A stretch of DNA of 64,000 nt from a virus. The translations under genes were made by a program, and so were the position numbers. The first letter of the stretch is position 1, and each line of letters begins with the position of its first letter. The stretch is taken from positions 62,001 to 126,000 of IMG/VR virus record IMGVR_UViG_3300042888_001738; one strand, 5' to 3'. The notes under the pieces are model-generated. The model did no database searches. It saw nothing but the letters and a program-made list of their open reading frames with translations, and had not been told where the DNA came from. Positions 35,834 to 44,984 of the stretch are shown here, piece by piece.

Positions 35834-37915
35834 ATGGTAGAAAATTGTTATATACTTTATTCCTGTGATGGAAGTTATGATCCTATAGTATCTAATTATA
35901 GTGGTTTAAGTGCTTATTCATCTTCTTTTGTGACGATTGAAACTGATAGTCCATCAGTATCTGGTGATACATGTTATTATGTGTTAGATATTGGAGTTGT
36001 TGATTGTGACCCAACTTATAATGTTACGGGAGCAACGAGTGGATGTAGTTGTCAGTGTTTTTGTTATCTAATCAAATCTGTAAGTACAACAACAGATGTT
36101 ACCTATGTTAATTGTGACAATGAAATAGTTGTTGATACAATAGTTGACGGAGTTACTTACAATATATGTAGTAAGGTATACCCACAATTCGACGTTCAAA
36201 CACAAATCCCAATTAAACTTACCGATATTTGTGTAGACAATCAGTGTCCCTCATCAATACCAACAGTAAAACCTACTAATGAATGTGATGTAATCACAAT
36301 TTTCCCTATGGGTGTTACTTGTTCTGTTTTACAACCAACGAGTGATCTTACTTTTGATGGTGCCGCAACTTTAATTATTACAGGTGGAACTCCACCTTAT
36401 ACGGTAGCTTGGGATTCAGGTAGTTATGCACCAGCACTTATTAACTTAGGTATTGGAGAATATAAAGCAACCGTGACCGATTATTATAATGATTTTACAG
36501 CATTTACTAAATGTGTATTGACCGCAGAAACAACAACATTCTCAGGTATGTGTTTTGTTGTTTCAGGTTTGGTCGAAGATAACCTAACTTATATATCAAC
36601 CAATAGTTTAGGTTTAAAAAATGGTAAACCTTATTATAAACTACAGAACGGAACTACGGTATTGGGTTATGTATTTTGGAGCCAAGCTCAAGGACTTTGG
36701 ATTTTCTGTGAAAGTTTGGATTGTCAGGGATCATTCTACCAATCATTAAATAATAGTGGTTATTTATATCCTTCAGGTGATACGTGGAATGTTAGTGGTA
36801 GTACTTCATATTATATTGAAGAGTCTTACCCTGGTAATTGTAATATACCATTCATACCAAAATCAGGTAGTTCTTTATGTGTAACCTTTGTTAATAGAAG
36901 TGAAGATGCTGACCTACCTGACACCGTAACAAATGTGGACATGGACCCAAGTGCCGATATCAACGGACAAATGAGTTGGACATCATCAACAGGTCAATAT
37001 GTGATTTATTGGAATACAGGGTCAACACCTTCTCAGTGGACTTTCACAGGATATTCTAACCCATCTGTCTTAATTACAAGTAATGATCCATCTGATCCAC
37101 CAATTAGTAACTGGCAAGTTTTTGGTGCACCTGAAATATCAAGCTTTAGTGTTGTGGAAGGAAGTTGTTCTTCGTCTTATACAATATCCGTAAATGCTGT
37201 TGCGAATAGATCGAGTTGTAATGTAAATAACGGTAGTATTACCGTAGTTGCAAATGGAGGACAAGCACCTTACCAATATTCAATCAACGCAGGATTCACT
37301 TATCAATCATCACCAATATTTAATGGGTTGGGTCCAGGTAACTACACAGTTTTTGTTCAAGATTCCAATTCAGTTGTAGGTGTTTTTAATGGTAATACAA
37401 TAGTATATGCAAACTTACCAACAACATATAATCTTACACTTAGTGTGAATTATGTAACAAATTTATTCACCATAACCGCACCAACATTACCACCGGGGGT
37501 TACGATCACATTTGATTTAGTACAATCCTCTAATTTCAGTTATTATCCATCAACACTATCACCGATACCAACATATAACAACATAACTACAATTACAGGT
37601 GTAGGAACAATGCCCCTAACGAACACAAACTCAAACACATATCCACTTGGTGGACCATGTTCTGCTGGAGGTGCGATAACAGTTACACAACAAACCAAAA
37701 CCTATCAGAGTACAATTACCATGACAAGTAATCAAGTGATAACAGGATCAGTTAGTAATACTATTTCAAATAACCCAACTGGACCATGTCAAGATACCGC
37801 CGGTTACTATCAATTGTTAATTACAAATAATGGTATAAACAATTTCGCTAACCAATGTGATTGTTGTGTATTAAACGTAATAAACCCACCATTACCTGAA
37901 ATCCAAGTTTTATAA
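35834..37915 (+). CDS. Cys-rich fibre protein with SprB-like repeats
   Basis: Predicted fibre or adhesin of 693 residues. The N-terminus is very Cys-rich (VENCYILYSCDGSYD, then TSGCSCQCFCYLI). Two SprB-type modules are visible: GGTPPYTVAWDSGSYAPALI with LGIGEYKATVTD, and SCNVNNGSITVVANGGQAPY with LGPGNYTVFVQDS. Between them, about residues 235-300, is a GKPYYKLQNGTTVLGYVFWS and WIFCESLD domain that looks like a small carbohydrate- or surface-binding fold, but the family is not recognised. The C-terminus ends with a Cys pair (ANQCDCCVLN). It likely extends the tail fibre array. Confidence 0.68.
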   Translation: MVENCYILYSCDGSYDPIVSNYSGLSAYSSSFVTIETDSPSVSGDTCYYVLDIGVVDCDPTYNVTGATSGCSCQCFCYLIKSVSTTTDVTYVNCDNEIVVDTIVDGVTYNICSKVYPQFDVQTQIPIKLTDICVDNQCPSSIPTVKPTNECDVITIFPMGVTCSVLQPTSDLTFDGAATLIITGGTPPYTVAWDSGSYAPALINLGIGEYKATVTDYYNDFTAFTKCVLTAETTTFSGMCFVVSGLVEDNLTYISTNSLGLKNGKPYYKLQNGTTVLGYVFWSQAQGLWIFCESLDCQGSFYQSLNNSGYLYPSGDTWNVSGSTSYYIEESYPGNCNIPFIPKSGSSLCVTFVNRSEDADLPDTVTNVDMDPSADINGQMSWTSSTGQYVIYWNTGSTPSQWTFTGYSNPSVLITSNDPSDPPISNWQVFGAPEISSFSVVEGSCSSSYTISVNAVANRSSCNVNNGSITVVANGGQAPYQYSINAGFTYQSSPIFNGLGPGNYTVFVQDSNSVVGVFNGNTIVYANLPTTYNLTLSVNYVTNLFTITAPTLPPGVTITFDLVQSSNFSYYPSTLSPIPTYNNITTITGVGTMPLTNTNSNTYPLGGPCSAGGAITVTQQTKTYQSTITMTSNQVITGSVSNTISNNPTGPCQDTAGYYQLLITNNGINNFANQCDCCVLNVINPPLPEIQVL

Positions 37916-37929
37916 TTTGAATATTAGAA

Positions 37930-37936
37930 TATTTAT
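37930..37936 (+). promoter_or_regulatory. TATTTAT motif, candidate promoter element
   Basis: TATTTAT lies 7 nt before the ATG at 37944 in a 28-nt gap. Confidence 0.42.
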
Positions 37937-37943
37937 CATTTAA

Positions 37944-40442
37944 ATGGCATACATAATTAAAAATACGTCAGGATTAGTTAACACTCGTGTTACTGATACA
38001 GGTAGACAAAGACTATCTGAAGGTAATTTTAGGATTACATATTTTGCTTTGGGTGATAGTGAGGTTTCATATAACAAACTTCCTAACACTTATAATCAGG
38101 TAAATACGGTTATTTTAGAACCTGAATTTAATGCTCAGAATAGTTCTGGAGTTCCTGAATCTAACAGACAATATGTTAAGTATCCTTATTTAGTTGATGA
38201 GGGTCAAACAAATATATATGGAATTCCTTTTATGGATTCGGGTATTGAGTCTGTTTATAACAGAGCGGCAATGAGAGGATTTTTCACGGGTAATACAACA
38301 GCGTCTACGGTAAATTGGAGTGCACTTGTGAACAATAGTTATGTGGTTACACCTAACTATGTTGTAAACATGTCAACCCTAAATGGTACGAATGAAATTA
38401 CAGTACAGAGAATGGATTGTAATTCGCAAAACGATAATACACCTAGTGTAGGAGATTTCATAACGATTTACTATGATGGTAGAGCAATGACAGATTGTTC
38501 TTGTTCTAATTTCCCAACACCAACACCAAGCGCTTCTGTAGGTCAAACACCAACACCAACGCCAACACCAAGCTCAACAAACGGTAATCCTTGTGCTTCG
38601 CCAACACCGACGCCAACACCTACTAAAACACCTTGTCTAACACCATCAAATACACCACAATGTCCTGTATTACCACCACCTGATTGTTTAAAGAATGTGG
38701 TGAGTTGTTTCTCAATTCTAACCTATAGAATTGTTGCGGTTTGTGGTGACGTATTAACATTGGATAGAACAACACCTGACTTTACAGACTTAGCATCTGA
38801 TTGTTATGGTAGAACATTAATCTATCCACCACAAATGGTACCATTATATGATAGTTTTACACCTGAACCACATTGGGCACAAAGTGTGATTGATTTTGAA
38901 TCTGTTTGTGATACCGATCAATTTGATGTTAAAATTTGGAATATGAATATTCCTTGGACCGAGAGTCCGGCAGGATTGAATTCTAACACATACCAAGATT
39001 ATACTAAATTTGGTTCAGTTAATTATATAGGTCAAAAAGAATACTTTGGTTATACAACCTCAAATGCTCAAACATCTACAGATTCTGTATATTATTATAA
39101 CTCTTTTGGTGAAAAAACTGTTGTTACACCTGAAAACCAAAAGGCAATTGCAATTATCCATTACACTAATCAAACTATTGATTTCTTCTATGGTGAAAAA
39201 TTTGCGTTAGAACCTTACGACGCTCAAAATGCCGATAATACACAAGGTCAAGCGAGAAACTTCAAATTACACATACCAACGTTAATGTGGCATAAAAACC
39301 CTGAATGTTGTTACGGACAAACTTTTTGGGTTGATCCTCCAGGGTTCGATGGTAAAAACCTATTCCAAGTACAATATATTAAATCAAGTATTTCGGATAA
39401 TATGAACCAACCTGGTATGAGATATTATAATCTTTGGGACACATTTGCACAACCAAACGGATTACCAAGTAGAATTGGTAAAGTATTTCCTGACTCTAAA
39501 TTGATCATTATTGATGATGAGGAAATTGTTGCGGCACTTTCATATAAAGCAAACAGAAACTGGACTTTACCAGCACCACAGGTTTCATTAATCACACCAA
39601 ACACTTGCGGGGTTTCAAATACTACAGGGGTTTTAACGGGAGGTGCAGAAACACTATGGGTAACATATAGATTATCTAATACGACAACATTTACAAATTC
39701 TTTACATAGTAATTATTATACAAGTGTTGTTGGTACCGCTAATGTTTGTACACCAGATACTCCACAGAACGTGGCAGTAAGATTTGGTGGTGAGTTTAAT
39801 TGTTTAGTGCAACCAGGATTTAGTCCTACCACTACAACAACAACTATGTCACCAACCACAACAACAACAACTTTAAATCCTATAACAACCACAACAACAA
39901 CTTCTTGTCCTCTTTGTGTCGTACCTGCTGGATTCTACGCAACACAGTTCCAAGTCTTGGCTCAAAAAACGGTTGCAGGACAAAGACCCGATCCGTCATT
40001 ATGGAAACTAATTGATTTTACAGATCAAATTAGTGGTATGTTTATTAATGGTTATGTGACACAAGAGTCTTTAACGGCATCTACATTCGTAGTAACTGCA
40101 GAAAATTATAGTTCGGCACCTTATTATAACCTAAACAACTACATCCAACTACCACAAAATGGTGCAACAGGACAACAATTAAACTTCGGAGACGAATATT
40201 ATTTCTATGGTAATTTGGAAACAGATATCCAAGCAACCATTTACGAAATGAAATATAAGATCAACTTAAGTTTTAATGAGTTCTTGGTATCACAGAACCC
40301 AACATGGACACCTGGTACACCATCTTACGTTACGGAAATTGCATTGTTAGACGATAACCAAGATATTTTGGTGATGTCTAAACTACAATCACCGGTATTA
40401 AGGCAAGGTATTCAACAATACGTTGTGAAGTTAGATTTCTAA
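37944..40442 (+). CDS. Structural fibre/baseplate protein with Pro-Thr linkers
   Basis: Unrecognised 832-residue virion protein. The N-terminus (MAYIIKNTSGLVNTRVTDTG, then RQRLSEGNFRITYFALGDSEVSY) forms a compact domain with a T-D-T-G-R...G-N-F..Y-F.L-G-D-S-E-V pattern. At about residues 190-250 there is a Pro-Thr repeat linker (TPTPTPTPSSTNG, SPTPTPTPTKTPCLTP), and at about 630-655 a poly-Thr linker (TTTTTTMSPTTTTTTLNP). Domains between are beta- and Tyr/Asn-rich. The same Pro-Thr style occurs in the inverted fibre gene at 41161, linking the two. The linkers are encoded by short DNA repeats likely to vary in length. Confidence 0.65.
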   Translation: MAYIIKNTSGLVNTRVTDTGRQRLSEGNFRITYFALGDSEVSYNKLPNTYNQVNTVILEPEFNAQNSSGVPESNRQYVKYPYLVDEGQTNIYGIPFMDSGIESVYNRAAMRGFFTGNTTASTVNWSALVNNSYVVTPNYVVNMSTLNGTNEITVQRMDCNSQNDNTPSVGDFITIYYDGRAMTDCSCSNFPTPTPSASVGQTPTPTPTPSSTNGNPCASPTPTPTPTKTPCLTPSNTPQCPVLPPPDCLKNVVSCFSILTYRIVAVCGDVLTLDRTTPDFTDLASDCYGRTLIYPPQMVPLYDSFTPEPHWAQSVIDFESVCDTDQFDVKIWNMNIPWTESPAGLNSNTYQDYTKFGSVNYIGQKEYFGYTTSNAQTSTDSVYYYNSFGEKTVVTPENQKAIAIIHYTNQTIDFFYGEKFALEPYDAQNADNTQGQARNFKLHIPTLMWHKNPECCYGQTFWVDPPGFDGKNLFQVQYIKSSISDNMNQPGMRYYNLWDTFAQPNGLPSRIGKVFPDSKLIIIDDEEIVAALSYKANRNWTLPAPQVSLITPNTCGVSNTTGVLTGGAETLWVTYRLSNTTTFTNSLHSNYYTSVVGTANVCTPDTPQNVAVRFGGEFNCLVQPGFSPTTTTTTMSPTTTTTTLNPITTTTTTSCPLCVVPAGFYATQFQVLAQKTVAGQRPDPSLWKLIDFTDQISGMFINGYVTQESLTASTFVVTAENYSSAPYYNLNNYIQLPQNGATGQQLNFGDEYYFYGNLETDIQATIYEMKYKINLSFNEFLVSQNPTWTPGTPSYVTEIALLDDNQDILVMSKLQSPVLRQGIQQYVVKLDF

Positions 40443-40496
40443 TAAAACTACAATTTTTATTGTTTTAGGTTATTATAAAATAAAACATTATTGTTT

Positions 40497-41105
40497 ATGG
40501 CAAAAAATTTAAAAAACTCACCTAAAGTTTTAGGTTTGGACGTATCCACAAGAACGATAGGATGGGCTTTATTTGATATTAAGACCCAAGAATTATTAGA
40601 ATTAACTCACATATCACCAAGACCTAAAATGGATAAAGGTGAGGATGATAAACTAAAGGAGTTATTATTAAAATCAGAGGTATTTGCCGAAAAACTCAAA
40701 CAATATAAAGATTTAGGTATTGTGAGAGTTGTAATCGAAGAACCATTATTAAACTCTAATAATATTTACACAATCCAAACACTATTGAGATTTAATAGTT
40801 TTATCTTTAAAGAGATATATAATATTTTGGGTATTGTACCTGAATTCATTTCAACGTACAACTCAAGAAAGTTTGCATTTCCCGATTTAGTACAAGAAAA
40901 TGATAAGAAAAAGTTTGTCTTATTTGGAGGATTTCCAAAAGATGCGGATAAGAAAATGATTATTTGGGAAAAGGTTGCGAAGAAAGAACCTCAAATTAAA
41001 TGGTTATACACTAAAAATAATACCCTTAAAAAAGAAAATTTTGATCAGACCGATGCTTATACCTGTGTGTTAGGATTTATGAGATATAAAGAAATTTGGT
41101 CTTAA
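40497..41105 (+). CDS. RuvC-like Holliday junction resolvase/RNase H-fold nuclease
   Basis: Predicted junction-resolving nuclease. 202 residues from the ATG at 40497; an upstream TTG at 40491 is in frame but adds only two residues and is less likely. Four acidic residues of the RuvC-type RNase H fold are placed as expected: Asp15 (VLGLDVSTRTIGWA), Glu81 (VVIEEPL), and Asp183 and Asp186 (FDQTDAYTC). Basic C-terminal segments could contact DNA. It probably processes recombination intermediates or replication junctions made by UvsX and gp46/47. It ends just before a terminator and a convergent fibre gene. Confidence 0.78.
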   Translation: MAKNLKNSPKVLGLDVSTRTIGWALFDIKTQELLELTHISPRPKMDKGEDDKLKELLLKSEVFAEKLKQYKDLGIVRVVIEEPLLNSNNIYTIQTLLRFNSFIFKEIYNILGIVPEFISTYNSRKFAFPDLVQENDKKKFVLFGGFPKDADKKMIIWEKVAKKEPQIKWLYTKNNTLKKENFDQTDAYTCVLGFMRYKEIWS

Positions 41106-41130
41106 TATCGTTTAATATACCGATAATTTG

Positions 41131-41162
41131 AAATATCGTCTTTATAGACGATATTTTTTTTT
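41131..41162 (+). terminator. Intrinsic terminator between convergent genes
   Basis: AAATATCGTC and GACGATATTT form a 10-bp stem with a 6-nt loop followed by nine T on the + strand. On the opposite strand only a short T run follows the stem, so it mainly serves the resolvase transcript. Confidence 0.8.
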
Positions 41163-42456
41163 ATAAACAAGCCGAACCAACAGGTGTAATTGTGATGTTA
41201 GGTGATGTAGTTGTAGGTACAACTGATGCACAAATTATACTTGATGAAAATGCCGGTATACCCTGAGTTTGAGCTCCGTTACAGTTTGTGTAGTTAAATT
41301 TAAATAAAGTAGGGCTTTGATTATTTACGATGTATTGTAATAATATACAAGGTGTTGAACTCGGTGTTGGTGTAGGTGTGGTTGTTGGTGTTGGTGTTGG
41401 TGTTGCGGTTAAGTTAGGTATACAATTTAAACACGCTCCGTCAACAGACGCACCAATCTCAGTAGTTAATGATATGGTATCATTACCACTTATATTTTCA
41501 AACAAACCTTCATAAACAACACAATACCCCTGACCATTAATCGTTGCATTATAAACGTAACCTTCTTTAGGTGATGTGGTTCCAGATACTAAAACAATAC
41601 CTGATGTGAAGTAATCTATACCTGTAAAACAATCTTTAAATTTCTTACTATTTGCACACTCAAGAATTTCGGAGAATGCATTGAAGATAACTTCACCTGA
41701 GAAATTACAAGGTCTTGTAACTACTGGTGATGGTGAAGGTGTTGGAGTCATTGTTGGTGTTGGAGTTGGTGTATAACCACTAGCCGTTGCTAATAATGAA
41801 ACCCCACCACATGGGTTAGAAGATGTTGGTGTAGGTGTTGGTGTTGGTGTTGCAGTACTTGTAGGTGTTGGTGTTGGTGTTGAAGGGACTAAACAATCAA
41901 AAATTGCGTCAAAATTAAAAGTGGCACAAGGATCAACAGGTGGTGCCGGAGGTGTTACACATAACCCCGGATAACCAACTGTTATATCAAAATCAGGTTC
42001 AGAACTCGTACTCCCAAACGTACCAAATTGAATACACGGTGAACCTACAGCGTTAGACAAACACCACCTACTTTCTACAGTAGAATAATAAATACAAGTA
42101 CTATTTGTTATTGAAGTATAAACAGGATAAGTGTCTTGAACACCAACCATCTGATATTGACCGTTATATCCTGGTTCATTTTGTATACAATATTGAATAC
42201 CACCTGTAGTACAACCCGACATATTACTCACATAATACTGGCTAAAAAGAAAAGAAAATTCTATAACTACATTACCGTTTGAATAAAATCCTGTCGATAT
42301 TATATCTGCCGGATTAGCACAACTTGACCCACTATAAAGAGTTTGGGGTGTTGCAAAGAAATAATTATCCCCATATAAAGTTATGTTTGGTGTTTCATTA
42401 CACAACCCAGTTGACGTACCACTATAAACCCAAAGACCTAAATTATTACAAGCCAT
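41161..42456 (-). CDS. Inverted Cys-rich fibre protein with Pro-Thr linkers
   Basis: Predicted fibre protein of 431 residues on the minus strand. The N-terminal domain (MACNNLGLWVYSGTSTGLCN, LYSGSSCANPADIISTGFYS) is Cys/Ser/Gly-rich. Three Pro-Thr repeat linkers follow (TPTPTPTSTATPTPTPTPTS; TPTPTPTMTPTPSPSP; TPTPTPTTTPTPTPSS), separating small beta domains such as the one at about 240-330 (FSGEVIFNAF, GIVLVSGTTSPKEGYVYNAT). Composition and linkers match the fibre gene at 37944. Its orientation is opposite to all surrounding genes and it follows its small partner (42458-42679) with only one base between. Confidence 0.68.
   Translation of the reverse strand: MACNNLGLWVYSGTSTGLCNETPNITLYGDNYFFATPQTLYSGSSCANPADIISTGFYSNGNVVIEFSFLFSQYYVSNMSGCTTGGIQYCIQNEPGYNGQYQMVGVQDTYPVYTSITNSTCIYYSTVESRWCLSNAVGSPCIQFGTFGSTSSEPDFDITVGYPGLCVTPPAPPVDPCATFNFDAIFDCLVPSTPTPTPTSTATPTPTPTPTSSNPCGGVSLLATASGYTPTPTPTMTPTPSPSPVVTRPCNFSGEVIFNAFSEILECANSKKFKDCFTGIDYFTSGIVLVSGTTSPKEGYVYNATINGQGYCVVYEGLFENISGNDTISLTTEIGASVDGACLNCIPNLTATPTPTPTTTPTPTPSSTPCILLQYIVNNQSPTLFKFNYTNCNGAQTQGIPAFSSSIICASVVPTTTSPNITITPVGSACL
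41361..41406 (+). repeat. GGTGTT hexamer microsatellite
   Basis: Near-perfect repeats of GGTGTT, read as Pro-Thr codons in the minus-strand fibre gene. Similar tracts occur at about 41740-41772 and 41827-41880 in the same gene. Such tracts can change length in steps of two residues. Confidence 0.75.
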
Positions 42457-42457
42457 A

Positions 42458-42679
42458 TTATATTACAACATTTGTTTCGATAATGCAATTGTTATTATCA
42501 ATCACCTTAATTCCTACCGAAGCCATTCCTTCTTGAATAAATGGTAAATCAAAACTATAAGGTACCTGACCCGAGGTTATTGTTGAGATATAAATACAAT
42601 TTGTGTATCCTGTATCACAAGAATAAACATCAAATGGTTGTGCTCCCGTTAAAGTTGAAATAGTGATTTGTGTTGGCAT
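42458..42679 (-). CDS. Small fibre-associated protein, paralogue of 31797
   Basis: Unrecognised 73-residue beta-rich protein. Starts MPTQITISTLTGAQPFDVYS, then CDTGYTNCIYISTI and VPYSFDLPFIQEG, and ends with an acidic/Cys segment (VIDNNNCIIETNVV). It aligns by eye with the 98-residue protein at 31797 but lacks its aromatic C-terminus. One base separates its stop from the start of the 431-residue fibre gene, so the two form a minus-strand pair equal in order to the + strand pair at 31797-34801. A role as fibre partner is inferred from this. Confidence 0.68.
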   Translation of the reverse strand: MPTQITISTLTGAQPFDVYSCDTGYTNCIYISTITSGQVPYSFDLPFIQEGMASVGIKVIDNNNCIIETNVVI

Positions 42680-42754
42680 ATCAACAATAAATATAAAAGA
42701 ACCCGAAAGTTTGTGTAGTTGATGTATTGAAAGTTTATGTTTATATTATAGGGG

Positions 42755-43654
42755 ATGGATGAAAATGAAGCGTTAGTTGAGTTATTAGAGGAAGTTCTTG
42801 GTGATCACGGGCTCCATTACCCCAACCGTGGACAAATTTCTTTCAACTGTCCCGTATGTGATGAGGACCGGAATAAACACAACTTGGAGGTTAACTACAT
42901 AGATAATGTCTATAAGTGTTGGGCTTGCGGTGATAGTGAAGGAACTCACGGATCTTTGGGTAAGATATTCGACAAATACGGAAACAGAAAACAAAAGAAA
43001 CTTTATACCGTCCTAAAACCCGAAACCGTTGTCAAACGAGAAAAAAAGAAAAAAACCCTTAAACTCCCCGACTCATTCACCCTGTTCAAAGAATCAAGTC
43101 CGGTATATCCTGTTAGAAGACAAGCTATAAATTACCTACATAATCGGGGAATTTCCGATTATATGATTGAAAAATATCAAATTGGATTTTGTGATAAAGG
43201 TGATCACGCTGGTCGTATTGTCGTACCATCATACGATAAAAATGGTGAACTGAATTATTATATCGCAAGAAGTTGGAACCCAATGTCTCGAGCAAAATAT
43301 AAAAACCCTGAAGCAGAAAAAGATAAGATCATCTTTTGGGAGAATCTTATTGATTGGGATAAAGATATTTTTTTAGTTGAGGGTGCCTTTGATGGGTTGT
43401 TTTTAGATAATGCGATACCTATGTTAGGTAAACACATGTCGGAACTTCTTTTTGAAACGATCTATAAAAAAGTGAAAGGTAACATTACTATTTGTTTGGA
43501 TGCTGACGCTTGGCAAAACGCGGTTAAACTCTATCACGAATTAAATGGAGGTGAATTGTGGGGTAGAATCAAATTAGTTAAACTACCCGACGATAAGGAT
43601 ATTGCCGACCTTAGAGGCGAAATAAAAGATGAATATTATCATATTATAAAATAA
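42755..43654 (+). CDS. DNA primase, DnaG/gp61-like
   Basis: Makes RNA primers for lagging-strand synthesis with the helicase at 8515. 299 residues, smaller than T4 gp61 (342). The N-terminal zinc-binding module has four Cys: Cys32, Cys35, Cys55 and Cys58 (FNCPVC, then YKCWACG). A Toprim-type core follows with the RIVVPSYDKNGELNYYIARS strand pair, Glu209 in LVEGAFDG and the D-A-D motif at 249-251 (CLDADAW). No C-terminal helicase-binding domain is evident. The start is close to AGGGG at 42746. Stop and next start overlap by 1 base. Confidence 0.85.
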   Translation: MDENEALVELLEEVLGDHGLHYPNRGQISFNCPVCDEDRNKHNLEVNYIDNVYKCWACGDSEGTHGSLGKIFDKYGNRKQKKLYTVLKPETVVKREKKKKTLKLPDSFTLFKESSPVYPVRRQAINYLHNRGISDYMIEKYQIGFCDKGDHAGRIVVPSYDKNGELNYYIARSWNPMSRAKYKNPEAEKDKIIFWENLIDWDKDIFLVEGAFDGLFLDNAIPMLGKHMSELLFETIYKKVKGNITICLDADAWQNAVKLYHELNGGELWGRIKLVKLPDDKDIADLRGEIKDEYYHIIK

Positions 43655-44517
43655 TGGATTTAGTAAAAATATCACAAGAGATAAGAGACATTATCTCACA
43701 GAAACAAAAAGAATTCCAACTAACCTTTGAGGAGGAAAGTCATAAATATACGATGTTAGATGTTAATGGTAATCTAAAAAGTGATTTTCCATCGGTATCT
43801 AAAGTAATGAAAATATTTTACGAGGAGTTCCCAACCGAACAAGTCGCTTATAACAAAGCAGGTGGTGATCCTGATGAGGCAGAAAGACTAATGGAAGAAT
43901 GGGCTGAATCGGGTAGAAAATCGACAAACTTAGGATCAAGGTGTCACTACTTTTTAGAGGAACATACCCTCAAAGAGTTTGGTATTGAAAAAGTTGTTCG
44001 TCAACCAATATTTGATTGTGATGCCGAACAGATCATCAAGAGTGACACGATGATCATCGCTGGAAAACGATACATCGAACTATTAAAATCAAGAGGATGT
44101 GTATTGATCGATACGGAGATGGTGTTAGGTCATCCTGAATTGGAATATACGGGACAACCCGATAAGGTATGGTTAGTTGTTGGAACTAATGGTAATCTTG
44201 GTATTCTAATAACAGATTGGAAATCAAATAAACCAAAGAACTTTGCGGTTACTCGATACACCAAAAAAATGAAACAACCATTTGAGGATTTACCTGACAA
44301 TGCTCTTGGTCACTACAACACTCAATTACCTTTTTATGGTAAATTATTATTAAAAATGTTAGAAGGAACTAAGTACGAAAACATACAACTATTAGGGTGT
44401 ATTGTCGTTTTAATAACAGATGAAAGAGAATACCATGAATATCGTGTCTCTAAAAAAACAATCAATACCATTTTAGAAATGGATATGAAACAATATTTGA
44501 CTAAACTTAAAAAATAA
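43654..44517 (+). CDS. RecB-like PD-(D/E)XK nuclease
   Basis: Predicted DNA exonuclease of the PD-(D/E)XK superfamily. 287 residues. Motifs: a substrate-helix GSRCHYFLEEHTL at about residues 92-104; the core D(x)n D-x-K as TGQPDKVWL followed by Asp188 and Lys190 in ILITDWKSNK; and a downstream Gln/Tyr helix HYNTQLPFYGKLLLKML, all in RecB/Cas4-like order. It overlaps the primase gene by one base, so it probably trims DNA ends or processes recombination intermediates together with the primase-helicase system. No Cas4 iron-sulphur cysteines are seen. Confidence 0.72.
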   Translation: MDLVKISQEIRDIISQKQKEFQLTFEEESHKYTMLDVNGNLKSDFPSVSKVMKIFYEEFPTEQVAYNKAGGDPDEAERLMEEWAESGRKSTNLGSRCHYFLEEHTLKEFGIEKVVRQPIFDCDAEQIIKSDTMIIAGKRYIELLKSRGCVLIDTEMVLGHPELEYTGQPDKVWLVVGTNGNLGILITDWKSNKPKNFAVTRYTKKMKQPFEDLPDNALGHYNTQLPFYGKLLLKMLEGTKYENIQLLGCIVVLITDEREYHEYRVSKKTINTILEMDMKQYLTKLKK

Positions 44518-44530
44518 ACTATAATTCAGT

Positions 44531-44623
44531 ATGGAAGTTACAATTACGCCCATTTGGGTCACAACAACAAGTTGGGATCACCAAATACCTTTTGAAATAA
44601 ACGTAAATTATATTATAAAATGA
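44531..44623 (+). CDS. Possible 30-aa ORF coupled to the next gene
   Basis: An ATG at 44531 opens 30 residues (MEVTITPIWVTTTSWDHQIP then FEINVNYIIK) and its TGA overlaps the next ATG as ATGA. The hydrophobic/beta composition does not look random, and the ATGA junction is the style used by the neighbouring small genes. It could also be only a leader for coupling translation of the zinc-ribbon gene. Confidence 0.35.
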   Translation: MEVTITPIWVTTTSWDHQIPFEINVNYIIK

Positions 44624-44838
44624 GTGATGATATCATAAGACCAAAGATTGACCTACGTCAACAAGCAACAATTAAATGCGAAAAGTGTGAGTCAAAGTTC
44701 TTCAAGGAAGTGACCATGTTGAAGAAAGTCCCTAAATTATTAACAGGAAGTGCTGAAGACACAATCGTTCCATTCCCTACATATATGTGTAATGACTGTG
44801 GACATGTGAATGAAGACTTCGAATTATTCTTAGACTAA
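44620..44838 (+). CDS. Small zinc-ribbon protein
   Basis: 72 residues with two CxxC pairs, CEKCESKFFK (about residues 19-28) and CNDCGHVNEDF (about 55-65), giving a classical four-Cys zinc ribbon. Such small ribbon proteins in T4-like phages often bind DNA or RNA polymerase, but the exact partner cannot be read here. It is in the run of tightly overlapping small genes before gp47 (stop and next start share one base, TAATG). Confidence 0.75.
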   Translation: MSDDIIRPKIDLRQQATIKCEKCESKFFKEVTMLKKVPKLLTGSAEDTIVPFPTYMCNDCGHVNEDFELFLD

Positions 44839-44984
44839 TGGAAATTGGTAAAATGAAAATAAGTGAAGCGGAGCCATATTTGGAAAGTATTGCTCTACTT
44901 TACGGATTAAAACTAAACAAAGTTAAACACTTTAAGTTCGCAAGAATGATCCTTGCAACTTTATATTGTAGAGAAACAGCATGA
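44838..44984 (+). CDS. Small hypothetical protein, 48 aa
   Basis: Unrecognised 48-residue helical, basic protein (MEIGKMKISEAEPYLESIAL, then LYGLKLNKVKHFKFARMI). Its ATG overlaps the preceding stop (TAATG) and its TGA overlaps the next ATG (ATGA), strong evidence that it is translated even though it is short. Two amphipathic helices are predicted. It sits between the zinc-ribbon gene and another small gene upstream of gp47. Confidence 0.7.
   Translation: MEIGKMKISEAEPYLESIALLYGLKLNKVKHFKFARMILATLYCRETA

Noticed and set aside
40443-40490. Terminator between the fibre gene and resolvase gene
   Set aside because: ACAAT-TTTT-ATTGT can pair, but the stem is A/T-only and interrupted and has no T run; too weak to call.
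42680-42754. Promoter between divergent genes at 42679 and 42755
   Set aside because: TTG- and TATGTTTA-like pieces are present, but the spacing (about 22 nt) and the box do not match a consensus well enough.
41161-42755. Phase-variable invertible segment
   Set aside because: The minus-strand fibre pair invites this idea, but I could find no inverted repeats at 41105-41160 and 42680-42755 and no recombinase gene nearby.
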